A DNA stretch of 11,281 nucleotides from Treponema sp. (GTDB lineage Bacteria > Spirochaetota > Spirochaetia > Treponematales > Breznakiellaceae): positions 1 to 11,281 of the forward strand of contig WQWD01000051.1 in the NCBI GenBank assembly GCA_009785545.1, read 5' to 3'. The position numbers and the translations under genes were made by a program. Of this stretch, positions 1-5,552 are shown piece after piece. The notes below the pieces were generated by a model. It had not been told where the DNA came from and ran no database searches. It worked only from the letters and a program-made list of their open reading frames with translations. Within the stretch, counting starts at the first letter, position 1. Every line of letters begins with the position of its first letter.

Positions 1-1358
1 CAAAAAAGTTCAGACTGTTTGACGCAGTTCTGGCTTCCGTATGTGTAATCTTGGTAGTAGAGTCTGCCGCTCCAACAGCGGCAATCGGAAACAGCCAATA
101 TTTTTGGTGGATACTTTTATTTATAGCTTTTTTTATCCCTTACGGGTTTGTAACAGCGGAACTGGGCGCTGCCTATCGTGATAAAGGCGGTCTTTTTGAT
201 TGGGTCAAGCGTGCTTTTGGAAGAAAACATGGCAGCAGAGTGGCATGGTACTATTGGATTCAATTTGTCTTTTGGCTGGCTTCCCTTGCGGTATTATTTA
301 CAGAAGTCATAAGTCAGCTCATCGGCACTCAGGTTCCCGTATGGCTCGCTGTTGTAATACAGTTAGGTTTAATTTGGTTTATGTGTATCGAGAGTCTTTT
401 GCCTATTTCGTTTAACAAAATACTGATAAATCTCGGCACATACGCAAAAGTTATACTTATGCTGGGGCTTGGCGTTTTAGGTTTGTACTGCGGTATTATT
501 TACGGGTTTGCAAATCCGATAACTTCCGCAAGGGATTTATTACCGGGTATCGTTGGAGTGCCTTTTATAGCGGTTATAATCTTTAATTTTAAAGGTTTTG
601 AAGTAGTAGCCGCTTTCACAGGCGACATGGAAAACCCCAAAAAGCAAATTCCTAAAGCACTGCTTTTGGGCGGAATCTTGATTTCGTTCTTTTATATTTT
701 TGCGGCTTTTGGAATCAGCGCAGCTATTCCTGTGGCGGAACTTACCACATACGGCGGTTTAGTGGACAGTTTTATTCATTTTTTTAATGTACTTGGGCTT
801 CCCGGCCATATTTTGGTTCCTGTTGCCGGAATACTGTTTCTTTTTACTTTGTTCATAAACGTATTGTCCTGGGCATTAGGCGTAAATTATGTGGCTTCCC
901 ATGCGGCTGAACAACAGGCAATGCCGAAAATTTTCGGCAAGCGCAACAAAGACGGCGCTCCGCTTGGTGCGTCAATTCTTAACGGCGTAATAGCCAGCCT
1001 GATGGTTATCGCGGTTCCGTTTATTCCGAATCCTGATATATTTTGGGGATTCTTTGCACTTCAGATTATTACTCTGATTATGGCATATATGTTTATGTTC
1101 CCGGCATTTAAGAAACTGCGCAAAATTGATCCCGATGCCGAGCGCCCCTTCAGAGCTCCCGGCGGACAGATAATGATAAATCTGATAACTTATGTTCCTG
1201 TCGTCATGCTGAGTCTGTCAGCGATATTTTCCATGATTTATCCGCTTGATGACGGCTCATGGTATTTTGACAGTATGCTGGTAATAGGCACTGTAGCGGC
1301 TATCCTTGTCGGAGAAATCATAGTGTTTACAACCGGGAAAAACAAAAACCGGCTTTAA
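1..1358 (+). CDS. APC-family amino acid permease, 5' end missing
   Basis: Integral membrane transporter that moves an amino acid across the inner membrane, probably by exchange or ion symport. The frame is open from base 3 to the TAA at 1356-1358 with no stop upstream, so the true start lies outside the window. The TTG at 51 is internal, because the in-frame residues before it (KKFRLFDAVLASVCVILVV) form the expected first helix of this family. Visible family features are the GNSQYFWW-type TM1-2 region, an ELGAAYRDKGG segment after TM2, FKGFEV in the middle and DMENPKKQIPKA before a further helix. About 11-12 hydrophobic segments are present, so only a short N-terminal tail is missing. It resembles the glutamate/GABA-type branch of APC permeases, but the substrate cannot be read from the sequence. 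It converges on the glycolytic operon. Confidence 0.88.
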   Translation, partial: KKFRLFDAVLASVCVILVVESAAPTAAIGNSQYFWWILLFIAFFIPYGFVTAELGAAYRDKGGLFDWVKRAFGRKHGSRVAWYYWIQFVFWLASLAVLFTEVISQLIGTQVPVWLAVVIQLGLIWFMCIESLLPISFNKILINLGTYAKVILMLGLGVLGLYCGIIYGFANPITSARDLLPGIVGVPFIAVIIFNFKGFEVVAAFTGDMENPKKQIPKALLLGGILISFFYIFAAFGISAAIPVAELTTYGGLVDSFIHFFNVLGLPGHILVPVAGILFLFTLFINVLSWALGVNYVASHAAEQQAMPKIFGKRNKDGAPLGASILNGVIASLMVIAVPFIPNPDIFWGFFALQIITLIMAYMFMFPAFKKLRKIDPDAERPFRAPGGQIMINLITYVPVVMLSLSAIFSMIYPLDDGSWYFDSMLVIGTVAAILVGEIIVFTTGKNKNRL

Positions 1359-1380
1359 ACAGGCAAAGGTTCAATAGAGT

Positions 1381-1424
1381 TGTTCGGCAATCAATCCTAA
1401 CCGAAGGTTTGCGGTTGCCGAACA
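1381..1424. terminator. Hairpin between convergent genes, possible bidirectional terminator
   Basis: A perfect 10-bp inverted repeat (TGTTCGGCAA at 1381-1390, TTGCCGAACA at 1415-1424) extends to 12 bp with one G-T pair. The loop contains a second small hairpin (AACC-GAA-GGTT, 1399-1409). It lies between the stop of the permease (1358) and the stop of the minus-strand membrane protein (1430). There is no T-run on either side, so it is not a textbook intrinsic terminator. Position and symmetry suggest it ends or protects both transcripts. Confidence 0.5.
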
Positions 1425-1429
1425 GTCCA

Positions 1430-2032
1430 CTACTTGCGTGAAATATCAAAACCTAATGAAAGCCCTAATGGGATGTTAGCGGCTAACAATAAGCCAAATC
1501 CTAAAACAGTTTGGTGTGAGAAAAACGCCCAATAAACTGCGGCGGCAAGAACCGGCAAAAACAAAATAAAAGGAACGCATAAAGCAGCTTTGTACCATCT
1601 AAAATCGTTTATCATCAGATTGATAAAAAACGGAATACCAACCGCTAAAGCTGTCCATAAAAGCGGTACGACAACAAGCAGAATAGGATCGTTTGTTGGA
1701 CTCCAGGTTAAAGCTCTTAATAATCCAATGGGAAAAAGCCACAGAAGGGCGAAATTCGCAAAATCAAACCCGTCAGAAAATCCTTTTAACAATTGTATTA
1801 CAAAATACAAAATCAGCGGAATCAAAACAGGAAGGCTTACAAGATCGATAAAACCATACATAAACCTTTGGAAATCAAAACCGCCCGGATTAACCAAATG
1901 ACCCGCAAAAGCCTGGATTACAGCAAAAATACTCCCAAACAAAAGCGCCCATACCCCTGAACCGCCGCCGTCCGAAAACTGGCGGCGCAGGAGATAAAAC
2001 AGGGGAACCCAAAAAAGACAAAATAATATCAT
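1430..2032 (-). CDS. Hypothetical multi-pass membrane protein in the glycolytic operon
   Basis: I do not recognise this 200-residue protein. It is strongly hydrophobic, with about six predicted membrane segments: roughly residues 1-15, 27-46, 60-83, 92-108, 117-137 and 147-190 (the last probably two helices). There is a Gly-rich turn SDGGGSG near residue 20 and no visible catalytic motif. The ATG (2030-2032) is separated by one base from the tpiA TAA (2034-2036) and has no clear Shine-Dalgarno sequence, so translation probably depends on coupling to tpiA. It is the last gene of the gap-pgk-tpiA operon. Nothing in it points to SecG, which is sometimes found near tpiA: it is too long and has too many helices. 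It is a real gene because the frame is long, tightly joined to tpiA and coherently hydrophobic. Confidence 0.75.
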   Translation of the reverse strand: MILFCLFWVPLFYLLRRQFSDGGGSGVWALLFGSIFAVIQAFAGHLVNPGGFDFQRFMYGFIDLVSLPVLIPLILYFVIQLLKGFSDGFDFANFALLWLFPIGLLRALTWSPTNDPILLVVVPLLWTALAVGIPFFINLMINDFRWYKAALCVPFILFLPVLAAAVYWAFFSHQTVLGFGLLLAANIPLGLSLGFDISRK

Positions 2033-2033
2033 A

Positions 2034-2786
2034 TTATGCGAATTTTGCTATTGGTACAAATGTATCGGCTTTTAACGAAGCGCCGCCGACAAGAGCGCCG
2101 TTAATGTTTTCCATTGCCATAAGTTCCGCCGCATTTTCAGGTTTTACAGAGCCGCCGTACTGAATGATAATCTTGGAAGCCGCATCTTCTCCATAAAGCT
2201 GAGCGATAGTCTGGCGAACAAATGAATGAACCGCTTCCGCATCCTGCGGGGTGGCAGTTTTCCCGGTTCCAATAGCCCAAACAGGCTCATAAGCAATAAC
2301 AACATTCCCAAGTTCCGCCGCAGTTACGCCTTCAAGCCCTCCGGCAATCTGAGTTTTGCAGACTTCTTCAACTTTACCGGCTTCACGTTCTTCCAACAAC
2401 TCGCCGATACAAAGAATCACTTCAAAACCATGTTTGAGGGCAAGTTTAACTTTTTTGTTGATAAGAGTATCATCTTCCTTGTAAGAGTGACGTCTTTCGC
2501 TGTGACCTAAAATGATCGTTTGCACGCCAATGTCTTTGAGCTGCAAAACCGATACTTCGCCAGTATGCGCACCCTGCTCTTCTGGAGCGCAATTTTGCGC
2601 CCCAAGACGAATATTTGTGCCTTCGATAATGGCGGAAACAGTTTCAATGTTTGTAAAAGAAGGAGCGACTAAATATTTATGTTTGCCGTCTCTTAATTCG
2701 TTAACAAGAGTCTGCGCCAGCTCCGCTGACTGCGCTCTTGTATAGTGCATTTTCCAGTTACCGGCTATGTAGTAGTATCTGCTCAT
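2034..2786 (-). CDS. tpiA: Triosephosphate isomerase
   Basis: Cytoplasmic enzyme interconverting dihydroxyacetone phosphate and glyceraldehyde 3-phosphate in glycolysis and gluconeogenesis. The 250-residue length is normal for the family. Active-site elements are all present: AGNWKMH with Asn10 and Lys12, LGHSERR with the electrophile His95, YEPVWAIGTG with the catalytic base Glu167 and the start of the mobile loop 6, and the phosphate-binding GGSVKPEN (211-218) and GG (234-235). The ATG at 2784-2786 follows a good AGGAGA site and gives the standard N-terminus. It starts 16 nt after pgk ends, and its stop is one base from the next start. It supplies GAPDH, encoded first in the same operon, with its substrate. 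Confidence 0.98.
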   Translation of the reverse strand: MSRYYYIAGNWKMHYTRAQSAELAQTLVNELRDGKHKYLVAPSFTNIETVSAIIEGTNIRLGAQNCAPEEQGAHTGEVSVLQLKDIGVQTIILGHSERRHSYKEDDTLINKKVKLALKHGFEVILCIGELLEEREAGKVEEVCKTQIAGGLEGVTAAELGNVVIAYEPVWAIGTGKTATPQDAEAVHSFVRQTIAQLYGEDAASKIIIQYGGSVKPENAAELMAMENINGALVGGASLKADTFVPIAKFA

Positions 2787-2802
2787 GTTTTTCTCCTATT
2801 CC

Positions 2803-4065
2803 TTAGTTTTTGCAAACTTCGATACCGGGCAGTTTTTTACCTTCCAGCAATTCGAGAGACGCTCCGCCGCCTGTTGAAACGTGGCTCATCTTTGACGCAA
2901 GGCCAAATTTGTTTACAGCCGCAACAGAATCGCCGCCGCCAACTACCGTGATAACGCCTTTTTCGGTGGCTCCGGCAACCATTTTAGCGATTTCTTCTGT
3001 GCCTTTTGCAAAAGCGTCAAATTCAAATACGCCGACAGGGCCGTTCCAGACAATAGTCTTCGCTGACGCAAGAACTTCTTTGTATTTGGCGACAGTTTTT
3101 GAGCCTACGTCAAGACCCATCAGGTTGTCGGGCAGATCCAGTCCGTCTACAGGAACAGGAACCGCCGTAGCGTCAAATGAAGTTGCGCCAAGATGATCCA
3201 ATGGCAGCACAATTTCTACGCCGGCGCTTTGAGCTGCGGCAAGGATTTTTTTAGCTGTATCAATTTGATCGTCTTCGACAAGAGATTTACCAACAGTGTG
3301 CCCTTGAGCTTTGAGAAAGGTGTACGCCATTCCGCCGCCGATAACAAGAGCGCTTGAATTTTTCAGCAAACTTTCCAAAACGGCAATCTTGGAAGAAACC
3401 TTGGCACCGCCGATAATAGCGACAAGCGGCTTTTGCGGATTCGTTACAATCGGCTCCAGATAAGCGACTTCTTTCTCCATGAGAAAACCTGCCGCCGACA
3501 CAGAAGCGAATTTAGCGATTGACGCTGTAGAAGCATGATCACGGTGAGCAGTTCCAAAGGCATCATTTACAAATACGTCTCCGTAAGAAGCAAGTTCACT
3601 CGCCAGTTTGTCGAGGTCTTGCGCCTCTTTGGCGGTTTCCTCTTTGTGAAACCGTGTGTTTTCCAACATGATGACAGAGCCGTCAGGCTGGCTTTCGATA
3701 AACGCTTTTTTCCCGTAACAGCCGTCTTCACCGGCAAACACAACAGGTTTGCCCAATTTTGTTTGAAGATATGCCGCTACAGGAGCCATGCGGTGTTTGC
3801 CTTTGATGTATGATTCTTCGTCAAAAGGCGAGCCGCTTTTTTCGGCTTTTTCTTTTGCCTTTTTCATATCCTTTGAAGGATCGCCAAGATGAGACATCAA
3901 AGTGAGGGACTTTACTCCCTGCTCAAGGATATACTGAACCGTAGGCAATGCCGCTGTAATGCGTGTATCATCCTGAACTACCCCATCTTTCATGGGGACG
4001 TTAAAGTCTACACGCATTATTACCCGTTTGTCTTTTAAATCAACAGATTTAACAGTTTTAATCAT
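2803..4065 (-). CDS. pgk: Phosphoglycerate kinase
   Basis: Cytoplasmic kinase transferring phosphate from 1,3-bisphosphoglycerate to ADP, the first ATP-yielding step of glycolysis. At 420 residues it is slightly longer than the usual 390-400. Seen are RVDFNVP (18-24), Arg35 in DDTRIT, LENTRF with Arg138, GTAHRDHAS (171-179), GGAKVSSK (219-226), WNGPVGVFE (340-348), GGGDS (376-380) and STGGGAS (397-403), which together cover substrate and nucleotide sites. The usual SHLGRP is SHLGDP (58-63), followed by a charged insertion of about 25 residues (64-90). The ATG is one base after the gap stop, with AGGAAA inside the gap 3' end as ribosome binding site, which indicates translational coupling. Confidence 0.98.
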   Translation of the reverse strand: MIKTVKSVDLKDKRVIMRVDFNVPMKDGVVQDDTRITAALPTVQYILEQGVKSLTLMSHLGDPSKDMKKAKEKAEKSGSPFDEESYIKGKHRMAPVAAYLQTKLGKPVVFAGEDGCYGKKAFIESQPDGSVIMLENTRFHKEETAKEAQDLDKLASELASYGDVFVNDAFGTAHRDHASTASIAKFASVSAAGFLMEKEVAYLEPIVTNPQKPLVAIIGGAKVSSKIAVLESLLKNSSALVIGGGMAYTFLKAQGHTVGKSLVEDDQIDTAKKILAAAQSAGVEIVLPLDHLGATSFDATAVPVPVDGLDLPDNLMGLDVGSKTVAKYKEVLASAKTIVWNGPVGVFEFDAFAKGTEEIAKMVAGATEKGVITVVGGGDSVAAVNKFGLASKMSHVSTGGGASLELLEGKKLPGIEVCKN

Positions 4066-4066
4066 G

Positions 4067-5137
4067 TTATTTCCTGCTGTCGATGTATTTTAACAAGTCT
4101 ACAATCTTCATTGAATAACCCCATTCGTTGTCATACCAGCTTACAACTTTGAAGAAGCGTTTTTCGCCGGGGAGGTTGTTCTGGAGAGTAGCGAGGCTGT
4201 CATAAATCGATGTGTATGAGTTATGAATGATGTCTGTGGAGACGATCTCTTCATCCTGAAATTGCAAAATACCTTTAAGGTAAGTTTCGGAGGCTTTTTT
4301 GAACGCAGCGTTGATCTCATCGATTGATGTATCTTTTGTGGTTCGGAAAACCAGATCAACTACCGAGCCTGTCGGTGTTGGAACTCGGAAGCTCATCCCG
4401 GTAAGCTTGCCTTTGGTTTCGGGAAGAACTTCGCCAACCGCTTTTGCCGCACCTGTTGTCGAAGGAATAATATTAACAGCAGCGGCACGTCCGCCTCTCC
4501 AGTCTTTTTTGGAAGGACCGTCTACGGTTTTTTGTGTTGCCGTGTATGAGTGAATCGTTGTCATAAGGCCGGTTTCGATTCCAAAACCTTCTTTGAGAAG
4601 AACGTGAACGATAGGAGCCAGACAGTTTGTCGTACAGCTCGCATTGGAAATAACATGATCTTCTGCCGGATTATATTTTTCGTTGTTGACACCCATTACA
4701 AATGTCGGGATTTTTTTGTCTTTGCCTTTTGCGGGAGCGGAAATAATTACTTTTTTTGCGCCTGCCTCAATATGATCGTAAGCTTTGTCATCGACAAAAA
4801 TCCCGGTACATTCGATAACATAATCCACGCCCATTTTTGCCCAAGGCAGGTTTTTAAGATCTCTTTCTGCCATTATACATTGAATTTCATGACCGTTTAC
4901 GACAAGGATATCATCTTCGTCAGCTCCTGAAGACCTTTTGGTCGAGATTTCGGCTTTCATTCGGCCTTGTGTCGAATCATATTTCAATTGATAGGCAAAA
5001 TACTTGGCATCGGTAGAAACATCCACCGCCGCTACTACGTCAACTTTACCTTCACCTTTTCCAAGTAAATTTTGATCTACCAAAGATTGAAAAACAAGGC
5101 GTCCGATTCGCCCAAAACCATTAATTGCTATTTTCAT
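4067..5137 (-). CDS. gap: Glyceraldehyde-3-phosphate dehydrogenase, long glycosomal-like form
   Basis: Cytoplasmic tetrameric enzyme that oxidises and phosphorylates glyceraldehyde 3-phosphate to 1,3-bisphosphoglycerate with NAD+. The Rossmann motif INGFGRIGR (5-13) is followed by VDVSTD, where Asp39 is expected to select NAD+ over NADP+. The catalytic SNASCTTNC carries Cys168, and His196 lies in TTIHSYTATQ. The WRGGRAAA, IPSTTGAAKAVG and SWYDNEWGYS signatures are all present. At 356 residues it exceeds the common 330-335 because of extra residues near 22-31 and 66-76. From memory, the sequence resembles trypanosomatid glycosomal GAPDH more than typical bacterial GapA. It is the first gene of the operon. 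The ATG at 5135-5137 follows AGGAGC at a good distance. Confidence 0.97.
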   Translation of the reverse strand: MKIAINGFGRIGRLVFQSLVDQNLLGKGEGKVDVVAAVDVSTDAKYFAYQLKYDSTQGRMKAEISTKRSSGADEDDILVVNGHEIQCIMAERDLKNLPWAKMGVDYVIECTGIFVDDKAYDHIEAGAKKVIISAPAKGKDKKIPTFVMGVNNEKYNPAEDHVISNASCTTNCLAPIVHVLLKEGFGIETGLMTTIHSYTATQKTVDGPSKKDWRGGRAAAVNIIPSTTGAAKAVGEVLPETKGKLTGMSFRVPTPTGSVVDLVFRTTKDTSIDEINAAFKKASETYLKGILQFQDEEIVSTDIIHNSYTSIYDSLATLQNNLPGEKRFFKVVSWYDNEWGYSMKIVDLLKYIDSRK

Positions 5138-5163
5138 ATTAGCTCCTATATGTAGTAATTTTC

Positions 5164-5176
5164 TGTATGATACAGT
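5164..5176. promoter_or_regulatory. Palindrome over the gap promoter -10, operator candidate
   Basis: CTGTAT-G-ATACAG is a perfect 6+6 palindrome with one central base. It covers the whole -10 box of the gap promoter, so a dimeric repressor binding here would block RNA polymerase. No regulator is identified, and a short AT-rich palindrome can also arise by chance. Confidence 0.35.
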
Positions 5177-5195
5177 ATATTGCGGTTTTAGTCAA
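5167..5195 (-). promoter_or_regulatory. Sigma70-type promoter of the gap-pgk-tpiA operon
   Basis: Read on the minus strand, TTGACT (5195-5190) is separated by exactly 17 bases from TATCAT (5172-5167). Each box differs from consensus at one position. Transcription would start near 5160, giving a leader of about 22 nt that contains the gap ribosome binding site. No other comparable promoter is seen before gap. Confidence 0.72.
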
Positions 5196-5206
5196 TGGAG
5201 TTTTAG

Positions 5207-5352
5207 ACAATCATCGGCAGGGGGAGAGGCGTGTCTGGCAGGGAAAAACTCTGGGGGAGATCGCCTCCGAGCCCTCTTCGAGGTCTCTATGGCGAGGAGT
5301 CCCAGAGATGTTTTTCCCTGCCAGCCACGCCTCTCCCACTGCCGGTGGTTGT
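5207..5352. repeat. Long imperfect inverted repeat, likely dispersed genomic repeat
   Basis: The left arm 5207-5249 matches the reverse complement of 5310-5352 at 39 of 43 positions. After a 3-nt bulge the pairing continues with TCTGGG (5250-5255) and CCCAGA (5301-5306). The 45-nt centre holds further pairing: TCGCC 5261-5265 with GGCGA 5291-5295, and CCTC-TTC-GAGG at 5273-5283. As RNA this would be one long hairpin on either strand. It has no transposase and no clear target-site duplication. It resembles a MITE-like or REP-like element, sits 11 bases upstream of the gap -35 box, and could also separate gap from the lipoprotein gene's transcript. The GC-rich arms contrast with the AT-rich flanks. 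Confidence 0.75.
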
Positions 5353-5420
5353 ATCCCGCGTTATGTGTTGCAATTTTGTGTGTGGGGTAACTATTACTGT
5401 GGCAAAAAATAGAGAATAAC

Positions 5421-5460
5421 AAAAAAAACGGCTCTATTGCACAATTTAGCGAAAAGAGCC
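5421..5460 (-). terminator. Intrinsic terminator of the SUMF1-domain lipoprotein gene
   Basis: On the minus strand GGCTCT (5460-5455) pairs with AGAGCC (5435-5430) across a 19-nt loop. After one G comes an uninterrupted run of eight T (5428-5421). It lies about 93 nt after the lipoprotein stop codon, in the right orientation. The loop is longer than usual, which lowers certainty a little. Confidence 0.7.
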
Positions 5461-5510
5461 TGGTACTCAATGTTTGGGAAGAATTCGCAAAATTACGAAA
5501 CGATACTTCC

Positions 5511-5524
5511 CCGGACGTTTCCGG
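5511..5524. other. Short perfect hairpin downstream of the lipoprotein gene
   Basis: A 5-bp stem with a 4-nt loop: on the minus strand CCGGA-AACG-TCCGG. It lies 29-42 nt after the lipoprotein stop, between the hairpin at 5527-5550 and the terminator. It may be part of the 3' UTR structure or of a DGR target-recognition structure. Confidence 0.45.
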
Positions 5525-5526
5525 TT

Positions 5527-5550
5527 TAACAGCGAAGTCCATCGCCGGTA
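5527..5550. other. Hairpin immediately after the lipoprotein stop codon
   Basis: On the minus strand TACCGGCGA (5550-5542) can pair with TCGCTGTTA (5535-5527) around a 6-nt loop, giving nine positions with one G-T pair and one mismatch. It begins two bases after the TAG. In known DGR targets a hairpin or cruciform just downstream of the variable region is needed for efficient homing. The position fits, but the stem is imperfect. Confidence 0.4.
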
Positions 5551-5552
5551 GG

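Noticed and set aside
51..1358. TTG at 51 as the start of the permease
   Set aside because: The frame is open back to base 3 and the upstream residues make the expected first helix of the family. The gene is simply cut by the window edge.
1590..1901. Plus-strand open frame of 103 codons within the membrane protein gene
   Set aside because: It is antisense to the coherent hydrophobic protein in the operon, is Lys/Arg/Ser-rich, and has no ribosome binding site or domain.
4550..4930. A 126-codon plus-strand open frame inside gap
   Set aside because: It is antisense to a clearly conserved enzyme gene, has no recognisable domain, and its cysteine- and phenylalanine-rich composition is typical of a shadow frame.
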